A program made the translations under genes and the position numbers. A stretch of 64,000 bases of DNA. Source: Leptospiraceae bacterium. Lineage in GTDB: Bacteria; Spirochaetota; Leptospiria; Leptospirales; Leptospiraceae. Location: the NCBI GenBank assembly GCA_016711485.1, contig JADJSX010000007.1, positions 124,001 to 188,000 on the forward strand. Reading direction: 5' to 3'. Positions 26,626-35,141 of the stretch are shown piece by piece. Position 1 is the stretch's first letter. Each line of letters starts with the position of its first letter. Below the pieces are notes generated by a model that was given only the letters and a program-made list of their open reading frames with translations, had not been told where the DNA came from and made no database searches.

Positions 26626-27495
26626 ATGAAAGATTTCATTTCGAAAATTAAAATCCTGTTTTTCCTATGTATTTTTTTTATCATTCCCAATTGTCAAAAA
26701 GTAGAAAACCAACCTGCTCCCACTCCGCAAGAATGTGTTAAGTCCTATCCCAATATGAAATGTATTCCAGAAGGAAATTTTATTCGTGGCAGTAACACTC
26801 ATGAAAAAGACGAAAAACCTGAACAAACAATTTATGTATCCGAATTCTATATTGATACATACGAAGTAACAAATGAAGACTTTAATAAATGTATTGAAGC
26901 CGGAAAATGCAAAGAATGTCTTAAATATAAAACCTGTAACTACGTCGGTCCTAGATACGGTCGACCATATATGTCTCCCAAACAACCAATTGTGGGAATC
27001 AGTTGGTATACTGCCAAAGAGTTCTGTGAATTTTTAGGAAAACGTTTACCAACGGAAGCAGAATGGGAAAAAGCAGCCCGCGGTGTATCGGGAGATCTTT
27101 ATCCATGGGGAAACGAACCTGCTGATTGCACAAGAGCCGTTATCGAGGAAAATGGGAAAAAGGGCTGTGGAAAAGACAAAGATTTACCTACCTCAGAAGT
27201 CGGAACTAGAGCCAGCGGAAAATACGGATTATATGATATGGCTGGAAATTCTTGGGAATGGGTAAATGATTTTTATACCAGTTCCTTTGAAGTTTGTGGA
27301 GTGAACTGTTCACAAAAAAATCCAAAAGGACCTTGTGATGGTCAAGAGCCTTGTCCTGGATTTAAAACTCGCGTATTAAAGGGAGGCTCTTGGTGGTGGG
27401 ATAAAAACTATGCGAGAGGTTCAAAACGAAGACATCACGATCCGAAAAATTTTCCGGAATACCACCACTTTGGATTTAGGTGTGCGAAAGATTAA
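26626..27495 (+). CDS. FGE/SUMF1-domain lipoprotein
   Basis: A 289-residue lipoprotein: signal peptide with lipobox IIPNC near residue 23, then a formylglycine-generating-enzyme-type domain. Seen signatures are MKCIPEGNFIRGSN, FYIDTYEVTNEDF, GISWYTAKEFCEFLGKRLPTEAEWEKAARG, YPWGNE, GNSWEWVNDFY and VLKGGSWWW, with a final FGFRCAKD. The family either oxidises a Cys in sulfatases or serves in non-catalytic roles; Cys-rich surroundings (CKECLKYKTC) are unlike the classic active site. No sulfatase gene is nearby. The stop overlaps the convergent DksA-like gene by 4 bp. Confidence 0.85.
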   Translation: MKDFISKIKILFFLCIFFIIPNCQKVENQPAPTPQECVKSYPNMKCIPEGNFIRGSNTHEKDEKPEQTIYVSEFYIDTYEVTNEDFNKCIEAGKCKECLKYKTCNYVGPRYGRPYMSPKQPIVGISWYTAKEFCEFLGKRLPTEAEWEKAARGVSGDLYPWGNEPADCTRAVIEENGKKGCGKDKDLPTSEVGTRASGKYGLYDMAGNSWEWVNDFYTSSFEVCGVNCSQKNPKGPCDGQEPCPGFKTRVLKGGSWWWDKNYARGSKRRHHDPKNFPEYHHFGFRCAKD

Positions 27496-27941
27496 TCGAG
27501 AAGTTCAGTATCCATTGCTTGCGCAGGATAAGAACCAGTGTCCATAGATCTGGATGTAGAACGAGATCTGTTTTTTGCAGCAATTTCTGCATATTCAACA
27601 GTATAAGGAGTCCAAGGGATCGCTTTTAATCGAGCTAAAGGGATCTTCTTTTTAGTTCCTTCACAAATTCCATAGGTGCCCTTTTCGATTTTTTCGAGGG
27701 CAATTTCAATTTGGTTCAAAAGGTCGATTTCGTTTTCAGTTAGAACAGAACTTAAAGCCTCTTCGTTTATTTCAGAGGCAATATCAGCTATGTCTCCAAC
27801 TTCTTTTAGTCCAGAAGGAGAGCTTTTATCTTCCCAAGTGTTCAATTTGATAAGAAGATCGTTCTTCCTTTCAAGCAAAGCTTCCTTAAGTTCTTCAAAG
27901 CCTTTTGAAGTCTGTTTCGATTGTGATGATTTGGCTGCCAT
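27492..27941 (-). CDS. DksA/TraR-like protein with a degenerate zinc finger
   Basis: A 149-residue protein with the DksA layout: a coiled-coil region (about 20-85, ending NQIEIALEKIEKGTYGICE) and the TraR/DksA C-terminal domain (KKIPLARLKAIPWTPYTVEYAE). Instead of the usual two Cys pairs it has one Cys (GICEGT) and no Cys in the second half, so it is a 'low-Cys' type, as in DksA2. DksA proteins bind RNA polymerase through the secondary channel in the stringent response. It starts 2 bp after rpmG, so ribosome supply and this factor may be co-expressed. C-terminal 30 residues are extra and unstructured. Confidence 0.75.
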   Translation of the reverse strand: MAAKSSQSKQTSKGFEELKEALLERKNDLLIKLNTWEDKSSPSGLKEVGDIADIASEINEEALSSVLTENEIDLLNQIEIALEKIEKGTYGICEGTKKKIPLARLKAIPWTPYTVEYAEIAAKNRSRSTSRSMDTGSYPAQAMDTELLD

Positions 27942-27943
27942 TT

Positions 27944-28105
27944 TTATGCTTTAGTTTCTTTGTGATCTGCATGTTTTCTGCAAAACTTGCAAAACTTTTT
28001 TGTTATTAATTTATCTGACTTAAGTTTCTTATTTTTTGTTTGAAAATAAGCAGATTTTCCCGGAACTTCGCAACCAGTACACGCTAATTTAATTATTTCT
28101 CTCAT
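27944..28105 (-). CDS. rpmG: 50S ribosomal protein L33
   Basis: A 53-residue protein read from the minus strand. It begins MREIIKLACTGC and ends KKFCKFCRKHADHKETKA. The two Cys-x-x-Cys pairs (CTGC and CKFC) show the zinc-binding C+ form of L33, and TKNKK and the lysine run fit the family exactly. It is a normal L33 length. It is followed after 2 bp by the DksA-like gene. The usual secE/nusG neighbours of L33 are absent, so it may be a second or relocated copy. Confidence 0.93.
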   Translation of the reverse strand: MREIIKLACTGCEVPGKSAYFQTKNKKLKSDKLITKKFCKFCRKHADHKETKA

Positions 28106-28159
28106 AGTTTAAGCCATAAAAAAGTATATTTTTTTTTCGTCAAGGTACTTATCATATAT

Positions 28160-29674
28160 TTACTTACAATTAGACATTTCAGCAATACGACCTTCTTTTA
28201 AAACTCCCATGATATAATAAGTCTTTTTGCCACCTTCCATTCGACACCCATGTTTTTTTCCGCCATAGGCTTGTGTTGGAATAAACATATAAGGCCCTTC
28301 TCCGACTTTTGCACCGGCTTCATTGTATTCGATTGCAGTGGTTTCTTTTCTGATTTCTTCCTGCCCTGGATCGGCAGTTTTTGTTTCCTCTTTACTTGTG
28401 GCTGGCAGAATTTCTAAGTATTTTTTTCCACCTCTGTAAAAAGTGAATGGCAGTGCTGGAATCATTTTTTCTTTCATTTCGTCGGTTTTGTCGTCTATGC
28501 TAAACATGGAGAGCATCATATTCCCTTTTCCTTGTAATGCGCCGGTCGGCTCATACAATTCTCCATTTTTCATCATAATAGGATTTGCCATTGTTCCTTT
28601 ACATCGAAGTTTATTTCCTTTATAGAAAAATTTCCAGTCTTTTACAGGCTGTCCCTTGTCGTCATAAGAACCGACGGAAAATAAATCTCCCGATTGATAG
28701 TATTTCTTCCACTCTCCTGTATTAACTGATTTTCCATTTACGTTCGGGGTTGGGCAAGAAGAATCTTGTTCTTTTAATTCAGTACCTTCTTGTGGCATTG
28801 CTTTTCTGTTTCCTTCTGATTCCACATTTCCATTTGGGTAAAATTGTTTCCAAAACCCAATTTTGAAATTCTCTTTATAAGTTCCTTCGGCTAATTTTGT
28901 TACTCCGTCTTCTTGGAAAAGGGTAGCTACTCCATCTCTTTTATCTTGCGCATAATTATAAATAGCCTTTAACTTGTCTGGCTTTTTAGATTCAGTATTA
29001 AATTCTTTCCAAGTTCCGGTTTTTTTGTCTTTTGAAAAAGCACCTTCGCACTCCGACAATTCGGAAGAAGTCTTTTTCCAATAAACTCCGTCTCTTTCGT
29101 CTTCAACATAATTGGTTTCTTCTGTTTGAGTGCCTTTTAGAGAATACTTTTTTTCCGGTCCGTGTTTTTTGCCGGCAACGTAACTCGTTTCTTTTAATTT
29201 TTGTCCTGTCTCTGCCCAAAGAGTCCAAACACCTTCTTTTATTTCCTCTTTATAATTACCCGATTGTTTTTTGACTACATTTCTTTTTTTTGTAGTTAAA
29301 TCAAGTTTAGCCTCATATTCTTCCCAAAATCCGTCTTTTTTGCCAGATTTATAAGTTCCCTTGAATTTGAGAAAACTTTCTTTCTTTTTTGTGTCCTCGT
29401 TTTCTAGTTCTATATATTCTTCCCATTCTCCATCCTTCACAAAACCTTTGATTGCACTTGCGTCCAATTTACTAATTTCTTCCGGTGGACAACTATTACC
29501 CGCACATCTAGTTAGAACGCCTCCTTTCCCTTTTAAATTAAACGTAGATGGGAAATTTTCAATTCGAATATTAGGAGTGAGTAATTCAAACTCTACTTTT
29601 TTTTCTTTCTTCATTAAAGAAGAACAGGAAACTAAAGCGAAACAAAGAATAAAAATAATACGCATAACAAACAT
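28160..29674 (-). CDS. MORN-repeat-type lipoprotein
   Basis: A 504-residue lipoprotein starting at ATG 29674 (GAGG 5 bp upstream), with lipobox LVSC near residue 16. The body is built of repeated units with the pattern K-x-G-x-W-x-x-(Y/F), for example DGEWEEY, DGFWEEY, EGVWTLW, TGTWKEF, IGFWKQF and TGEWKKY, which is the YwqK/MORN-variant repeat that folds as a long beta sheet. It likely sits on the outer membrane as a structural or adhesive surface protein. Six to eight units are visible up to about residue 370. Ligand unknown. Confidence 0.75.
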   Translation of the reverse strand: MFVMRIIFILCFALVSCSSLMKKEKKVEFELLTPNIRIENFPSTFNLKGKGGVLTRCAGNSCPPEEISKLDASAIKGFVKDGEWEEYIELENEDTKKKESFLKFKGTYKSGKKDGFWEEYEAKLDLTTKKRNVVKKQSGNYKEEIKEGVWTLWAETGQKLKETSYVAGKKHGPEKKYSLKGTQTEETNYVEDERDGVYWKKTSSELSECEGAFSKDKKTGTWKEFNTESKKPDKLKAIYNYAQDKRDGVATLFQEDGVTKLAEGTYKENFKIGFWKQFYPNGNVESEGNRKAMPQEGTELKEQDSSCPTPNVNGKSVNTGEWKKYYQSGDLFSVGSYDDKGQPVKDWKFFYKGNKLRCKGTMANPIMMKNGELYEPTGALQGKGNMMLSMFSIDDKTDEMKEKMIPALPFTFYRGGKKYLEILPATSKEETKTADPGQEEIRKETTAIEYNEAGAKVGEGPYMFIPTQAYGGKKHGCRMEGGKKTYYIMGVLKEGRIAEMSNCK

Positions 29675-30057
29675 GTTTACCTCAAATAAAAAAACAATAT
29701 GAACCCAATCATTTTGTAGAAACACATTGATTCAATAACTTTTTTTCTGGATTTTGGGCATTATTATGAAATACTCAAGTTTGGACTTTTTCGGGACACG
29801 AGCCTTCCTCGTTTTTATTCACTAACTGATGTTATATACAAGGACTTGTGTCGAGTCGAATCCATATTTAGCCTACCGTTAAGTTGACAGCATTAGAGGC
29901 AAACCCAGCATTAATCTGGAATAGACTGAGTTTAAATCAGAAAAATTTCATTTTTTTTGAGTCTATCCTAATATTTTATACATCAAAATAGAATTAAATT
30001 TATTGCCTTCTCTACCTAGTTTGTTAAAATTCACTAGAAATCATCAATGGAGAGAAT
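29675..30057. other. Intergenic region between divergent genes
   Basis: No gene is supported. The gap must carry promoters for the minus-strand lipoprotein and the plus-strand exported protein. GGAGAG lies just before the ATG at 30058. I see no clear -35/-10 pair, repeat or hairpin. Confidence 0.4.
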
Positions 30058-30492
30058 ATGACACGATTTACCATTCTTTTATTGGGTTTTTTGATAAACC
30101 TAACAGCCGCTCCGACTCCCCCTTCTTTCGAGGAGCTAGTAAAAAAATCAGATTTTATTGCAAAAACCAAACTTGTAAATCTGAAACAAAAACAAATCAA
30201 CAAAAACTTAATCGCCATCAATACAACGGCTGAAATTATCAAACAATACAAAGCAAATCCGCCTATGCCAAATAAAATTGATTTGGTATTCACTGTCCTT
30301 CCCGAAGTATTTGGCAAATGGCTAAAAACTCCTCCAAAAGAAGGAGAATATGTAATCTTTTACATCAATAAAGAAATCAAAGATGGAAAAGGAAAAACGA
30401 ATACAATCATTACACTCTACGAGCCACATATTTTTGCATTCAGGGAGTGGACCGAAGAATTAGAAAAAAGACTTTTAGAAGCAACTAAATAA
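30058..30492 (+). CDS. Exported protein of unknown function
   Basis: A 144-residue protein with a short signal peptide (about 1-18, ending LTAA). The rest is strand-rich with the phrase SFEELVKKSDFIAKTKLVNL, followed by a conserved-looking VLPEVFGKWLK and GEYVIFYINKE. The fold is reminiscent of small beta-barrel exported proteins, but I do not recognise it. It is 21 bp upstream of the papain gene and in the same direction, so the two may work together in the periplasm. Confidence 0.65.
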   Translation: MTRFTILLLGFLINLTAAPTPPSFEELVKKSDFIAKTKLVNLKQKQINKNLIAINTTAEIIKQYKANPPMPNKIDLVFTVLPEVFGKWLKTPPKEGEYVIFYINKEIKDGKGKTNTIITLYEPHIFAFREWTEELEKRLLEATK

Positions 30493-30513
30493 AATTCCTA
30501 TAGGAGATTTTAT

Positions 30514-32913
30514 ATGAAACTAATCAAAATATACCTTACATTACTAATTTGCGCATTATTTGTATTATCCGTAGATGCACAAACCTTTGGGTCGAACATG
30601 CGAACTGGACTAAAACCAGATAACTTTGACCTACTAGTTACAATAAAAGAAGCTAATCCAAATCATATAGCCCATCGCGGACTTCCTTCCAAAGTAGACT
30701 TTTCGGATTTAATGCCTCCAGTCGGAAACCAAGGACAACAAGGTAGTTGCGTTGCTTGGTCAACTGCATATGCCAATAAATCCTACCAAGAATTTGTAGA
30801 GCGAAAAAACCTTGGCACTTGGAATTATAATTCAGGAAAAACACCTAACTATAAAAATCTTTTTTCACCGGCGTTTATATACAACCAAATCAATGGAGGA
30901 CGAGATCAAGGTTCTTCGATTTCTGACGCTATGGCGCTTATTGTTTCGAAAGGAGCTTTACCTTGGGAAACGATGCCATACAATGAAAAAAATTTTACAA
31001 AACAGCCAACTCCCGAACAATTCACATTAGCCTCTAAATTTAAAGCAAAAGAATTTAAAAGACTTCGATACAACGAAACAACTGAAATAAAAAATCAATT
31101 AGCCCAAGGCAGACCAGTTGTAGTCGGAATAATAATTAACGAAAACATATACGAAATCGGCAAAAAAATTTACAAAGAAGCAAAAGGTGCCAACTTAGGA
31201 GGCCATGCAATTACTCTTGTGGGTTACGACGATTCCGCGCAGGCATTTAAATACCAAAATTCCTGGGGTGTTGGATGGGGCGATAATGGCTTCGGATATA
31301 TCGATTATCGATATTTTACAAGAGTTTGTCGTTCCGCATTTGTAATGATAGATTTAGTTGACCCAAACCCAGAAGTAAGTGTAGTAAAAAATGAAGAAAA
31401 AGTTGTAATTGAACCTCCATCGGCTAATACCGATGTTTCGAATGAAAATAAACCTTTAGAACCACCAGCAGAAATCAACGCATCGACTGGAAATTTTTCA
31501 AACAAAATTGTCCTCACATGGACTCCAGTTCCAAATGCGATAGGGTATGAAGTTTATAGAAGTATTCCTGATGAGGACAACTTTCAACAAGTAGGACTCT
31601 CCCAAAATACTCAGTTTGAGGATACTGGTGTTTATCCAGAAATTGCCTATGCATACAAAATTGCAGCCGTATCTGAATCAGATGTTTCCGAGATAAGCCA
31701 AGGCACTGCGATTGGTTATGCAAAGACTGTAAAAAATGAAGTCCCTGCAAAAATCAGTTCAATAACAGCTTCGGACGCGCTTTTTCCAGATAAAGTAGTT
31801 TTAGAATGGGAACCTCTTGAAGGAGTAACAGGATACCAAATCTTCAAATGGGATGGTAGAATGTACCGATCCATAGGAAAAAGTAACACAGCCTATTACG
31901 AAGATAAATCTGCCCGAAAAAATGGTGTATTAGAAGCGTATACTATAGCTGGTGTAAATAATTCAACTATCGGGCTTTTTTCTGACGCAGTGTTAGGCAA
32001 AACAGCAATAGCCTCAAAACCACCAGCGCCATCGCGAGTAACTGCATCCATGGGACAATTTAGAGATAAGGTAGTCGTTCAATGGAGCAAAGTAAATGGA
32101 GCGGCCGGATATTTAGTTTATCGATATGCCGAAAATAAATGGGAAGCGTTAGGCGAAACAACTGACGAAAAATTAGAAGATAGCCCTGCTAAAAAGGGAG
32201 CACGATATTACACAGTAATTACAAAATCTAGAGATAATATTTATGGTCCTTATTCTAGATACGCTGTTGGATACGTGGATCCAAATTTAAAAAGAGGTGG
32301 AAAAAAATTAGAACCCCCAGCAGCAGTAAGTGCAGTAGTAGATAAAAAAACTGGCTATGCTACCCTTAGTTGGAATAAAGTAGAAGGCGCTGAAGAATAT
32401 AACGTTTGGGAAAAACGCCAAGGTGACTCTAAATGGATTTTTAAATCTAGAGTAGATACCGATAAAAAGTTTTATACATTTGCAGTTCCTGAGAGAGAAA
32501 AATTTTATCTCTATTCAGTTACATCTAAAACTCAATTAGGCACCGATAGCGACTATTCAAACATAGCCTCAGTTGTATTATCCACTCCTAAAGTTGCAGC
32601 TAAAACAAGAAGTTTTGGAGGCAATTCCAAATTAGAAAAATTTAAAGGGACATGGACGGCAATGCAATGGGATGGAAATACGGGAACCAAAAACGTAGTT
32701 ATGGAGATTGTTTCCGAGGATGGAAATAATTTTACCGTTAAAATTGATAATAAAAAAACATTTAAAGGAAGTTATGTGAAAGGCTCTCCTGTAATTGACG
32801 TAGACGGTAAAATGAAAATAAAATTAGCCTCATCTGAAGACGCCCTCATGGTAGAAATGAGAGACAAATCCATATTAAACGAAAAAACAGAACTATCCTT
32901 TCTGAAGGAATAG
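30514..32913 (+). CDS. Exported papain-family (C1) peptidase with four FN3 domains
   Basis: A 799-residue protein: signal peptide (1-22), papain domain (about 55-285), four fibronectin-III-like repeats (about 315-680), and a C-terminal domain of about 95 residues starting FKGTWTAMQWD. Catalytic residues are seen: Cys79 in GQQGSCVAWS, His in GGHAITLVGYDD near 238 and Asn in YQNSWGVGWG near 258. Each FN3 unit has the same pattern (PAxxSA..., VVLxWxxVxGAxGYxVYR, then EDxxA). It is probably a secreted or surface cysteine peptidase with carbohydrate- or matrix-binding modules. AGGAG lies 8 bp before the ATG. Confidence 0.9.
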   Translation: MKLIKIYLTLLICALFVLSVDAQTFGSNMRTGLKPDNFDLLVTIKEANPNHIAHRGLPSKVDFSDLMPPVGNQGQQGSCVAWSTAYANKSYQEFVERKNLGTWNYNSGKTPNYKNLFSPAFIYNQINGGRDQGSSISDAMALIVSKGALPWETMPYNEKNFTKQPTPEQFTLASKFKAKEFKRLRYNETTEIKNQLAQGRPVVVGIIINENIYEIGKKIYKEAKGANLGGHAITLVGYDDSAQAFKYQNSWGVGWGDNGFGYIDYRYFTRVCRSAFVMIDLVDPNPEVSVVKNEEKVVIEPPSANTDVSNENKPLEPPAEINASTGNFSNKIVLTWTPVPNAIGYEVYRSIPDEDNFQQVGLSQNTQFEDTGVYPEIAYAYKIAAVSESDVSEISQGTAIGYAKTVKNEVPAKISSITASDALFPDKVVLEWEPLEGVTGYQIFKWDGRMYRSIGKSNTAYYEDKSARKNGVLEAYTIAGVNNSTIGLFSDAVLGKTAIASKPPAPSRVTASMGQFRDKVVVQWSKVNGAAGYLVYRYAENKWEALGETTDEKLEDSPAKKGARYYTVITKSRDNIYGPYSRYAVGYVDPNLKRGGKKLEPPAAVSAVVDKKTGYATLSWNKVEGAEEYNVWEKRQGDSKWIFKSRVDTDKKFYTFAVPEREKFYLYSVTSKTQLGTDSDYSNIASVVLSTPKVAAKTRSFGGNSKLEKFKGTWTAMQWDGNTGTKNVVMEIVSEDGNNFTVKIDNKKTFKGSYVKGSPVIDVDGKMKIKLASSEDALMVEMRDKSILNEKTELSFLKE

Positions 32914-32931
32914 TCATTCTTAATTCACTCT

Positions 32932-32954
32932 CCCCTCTCTTCTTAAGAGAGGGG
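32932..32954 (+). terminator. Strong stem-loop after the papain gene
   Basis: A perfect 10-bp stem (CCCCTCTCTT / AAGAGAGGGG) with a 3-base loop, 19 bp after the stop. No T run follows, so it may be an extragenic hairpin that blocks readthrough or 3' decay. Confidence 0.5.
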
Positions 32955-33321
32955 TCTAAAACAAAAATATTAAACAAATTACAATAATCCTATCATGAAA
33001 ATAATTATACATAAATTTATGCTGCTTTGTCAAATTCAAGCAATGAGATTTAGTCACAGTTTTAACTACAAAATTGCTTATTGGAATACAATTACGATAA
33101 AGGTAAAAAGGAGCATTACAGCGTGTTATTTTCCAAAATGCCGCTGTTGCGGGTTTTCTTTTCTTTTTTGCTTACTTTATTCTTTTCTTTTCCTAATCAA
33201 ACTGCGACCGAGCAGTTTGGGGTTTGAGAAAAAGGGGGAAAAAGAAAAAAGTAAGAGAGAGATTTATTTTGAAATAAAAATTTTATTTTTAAGAAGTAAA
33301 CACTTTGTTTCAAAATACTTA
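32955..33321. other. Intergenic region containing a palindromic repeat
   Basis: The open frame that reaches back to an ATG at 32995 is judged non-coding before 33322: its translation is rich in unlikely residues, it crosses the palindrome at 33171-33255, and it lacks a Shine-Dalgarno. No other feature is visible. Confidence 0.5.
33171..33255. repeat. Palindromic intergenic repeat
   Basis: Outer arms CTTACTTT...CTTTTC (33171-33193) and GGGGGAAAAAGAAAAAAGTAAG (33234-33255) are near-complementary, and a perfect central 7-bp stem AAACTGC / GCAGTTT (33199-33205 / 33212-33218) carries a 6-base loop GACCGA. The design (pyrimidine run, hairpin, purine run) is that of a small mobile palindrome. Confidence 0.5.
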
Positions 33322-33741
33322 GTGAGACTTGACAAAGTCGCATTAAGAATACCCTTTTTACTATTGGGATTTTTATTAATCAACGAAAGCATTTTCGCAA
33401 ATCCCATTATTTCTTATAAAAAAATCGACGAAACTTTAAAGAAAACTTGGGAGGAAACCTATCCAGTAGAATATAAATCGATCACGAAAAAAGATTTGCT
33501 TGGCAAAGGAATTATGGTCGTAAAAAATAAGCAAAAACAAATGGAATATATGTATTCCTTTCAAATTTTTATTCCAAGAGTTAGTATGGTGGACGGTGTA
33601 AAAACAGTAATGGAAGACGGAAAAGAAATTATAGTGAAACTCATACATAATCCTAGTAATCTAGAAAAACAATATCGAATTGAACTAGGTGAGTTCTCAG
33701 AAAAATATTACCAAGGAAATGTAATCAGATGGATCAAATGA
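33322..33741 (+). CDS. Exported protein of unknown function
   Basis: A 139-residue protein if started at the GTG at 33322. A hydrophobic signal (ALRIPFLLLGFLLINES then IFA) precedes a mature part of about 110 residues that is rich in Lys and Glu and has a strand pattern (MEYMYSFQIFIPRVSMV). The longer frame back to 32995 is not convincing. No clear Shine-Dalgarno supports the GTG, so the start is uncertain. Its end overlaps the UDP-glucose pyrophosphorylase gene by 13 bp. Function unknown. Confidence 0.5.
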   Translation: MRLDKVALRIPFLLLGFLLINESIFANPIISYKKIDETLKKTWEETYPVEYKSITKKDLLGKGIMVVKNKQKQMEYMYSFQIFIPRVSMVDGVKTVMEDGKEIIVKLIHNPSNLEKQYRIELGEFSEKYYQGNVIRWIK

Positions 33742-35141
33742 ATCACGAAATTTTAATCAGAGAAAAAATGAAACAACAAGGTTTGAGTGACTTGCTCATC
33801 CAAGACTTTTTAACCAAAGTCGAAAAAGTAAGAACAGGGGAAACGGGTAAAGTCAAATGGGAGTCCATCGGAGATCTTGATCCCGAAAAAGATGAAATCG
33901 ATTTAGATGTTCTTCGTAAAAAATACCCAATCAAAAAAGAAACCTTAGCGAAGTTAGTTGTCATAAAGCTCAACGGTGGTCTAGGAACTTCAATGGGTTT
34001 AGACAAAGCAAAGTCATTAATTCCAATTAAAGACGGTTTATCTTTTCTAAAAATTGTAGCCAACCAAGTAAAATTCATGAGAAAAAAGTACGGAGTAGAA
34101 ATTCCTTTAATTCTAATGAATTCCTATAATACAGAAGCTGACTCACTCGAAGAGTTAAATAAAGCAGATTTTAAACAGGAAATTACAACTTCCTTTCTAC
34201 AAAACAAAGTTCCTCGTCTAAATCAATCAGATCTAACACCTATTACCCTCACGGATAAAAAGGAAGAATGGTGTCCGCCTGGGCATGGCGACATTTACCT
34301 CTCTTTAAAAGAAACAGGAATTTTAGAAAAACTACTAATTCAAGGTTTCGAATATGCATTCATTTCAAACGGTGACAATTTAGGTGCAACCATTGAACCT
34401 TCTATATTAGAATACCTCGTAGAAGAAAGTTTGGAATTTGCGATGGAAATGACTCCAAAAACACTTGCCGATACAAAAGGCGGGGCTATTTATCGTAAAC
34501 TGGTAAATGGAAATTTTGTAGGTTTAGAATTACTAGAAACAGCACAGGTACCTAAAGAAAATGAACCAGAATTTTCCGGAATGGGAAAATTTAGAACTTT
34601 TTCCACCAACAATCTCTGGGTGAATTTGAAAGCATTATCCAAGTTAATAGAAAAAAATCCACCTTCTCTATCCCTCATAGTAAATCCCAAAGTTGTAGAT
34701 GGAAAAGACGTATTACAGCTCGAAACCGCAATGGGCTCAGCAATCGGAAGTTTTCAAAAAACCAAAGGGATTATCATTCCTAGAGATCGTTTTGCGCCCG
34801 TCAAAAAATGCGAAGACTATCTAATCAGGCGTTCGGATGCGTATATATTAAATGAAGATTTTTCCCTCACAATGAATCCTGAAAGAAAAAAAGTCGGACT
34901 TGGAGAAAACCTTGTTAGCCTCGATGACAAGTTTTACAAAAAAATAAAAGGTTTTGAAAAACTTTTTCCTGTTACTCCATCTCTTGTATTCTGTAATTCT
35001 TTAAAAGTCGAAGGTGAAGTCGAATTTGATAAACACATTGTCCTAAAAGGAGATGTAGTCATACGAAACACAAGTGGCGAATTACGAAAAGTATCCGCAA
35101 TAGGGAAATCAGAATTGAAGGATGAGACAATTATTTTATAA
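33729..35141 (+). CDS. UTP-glucose-1-phosphate uridylyltransferase (UGP2-like)
   Basis: A 470-residue enzyme of the eukaryote-type UDPGP family, not the GalU family. The nucleotide-binding motif LNGGLGTSMGLDKAKSLIPI is near residue 80 and FISNGDNLGA is near 213. It makes UDP-glucose from UTP and glucose-1-phosphate, the donor for surface glycan and lipid sugar synthesis. Such UGP2-like enzymes are known in some bacteria including spirochaetes. The start is at 33729, 13 bp inside the preceding gene. The 3' end overlaps convergent queA by 6 bp. Confidence 0.9.
   Translation: MDQMNHEILIREKMKQQGLSDLLIQDFLTKVEKVRTGETGKVKWESIGDLDPEKDEIDLDVLRKKYPIKKETLAKLVVIKLNGGLGTSMGLDKAKSLIPIKDGLSFLKIVANQVKFMRKKYGVEIPLILMNSYNTEADSLEELNKADFKQEITTSFLQNKVPRLNQSDLTPITLTDKKEEWCPPGHGDIYLSLKETGILEKLLIQGFEYAFISNGDNLGATIEPSILEYLVEESLEFAMEMTPKTLADTKGGAIYRKLVNGNFVGLELLETAQVPKENEPEFSGMGKFRTFSTNNLWVNLKALSKLIEKNPPSLSLIVNPKVVDGKDVLQLETAMGSAIGSFQKTKGIIIPRDRFAPVKKCEDYLIRRSDAYILNEDFSLTMNPERKKVGLGENLVSLDDKFYKKIKGFEKLFPVTPSLVFCNSLKVEGEVEFDKHIVLKGDVVIRNTSGELRKVSAIGKSELKDETIIL

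Noticed and set aside
32995..33321. N-terminal part of a long frame ending at 33741
   Set aside because: It crosses a palindromic repeat, has odd composition and no ribosome-binding site; the signal peptide begins only after about residue 110.
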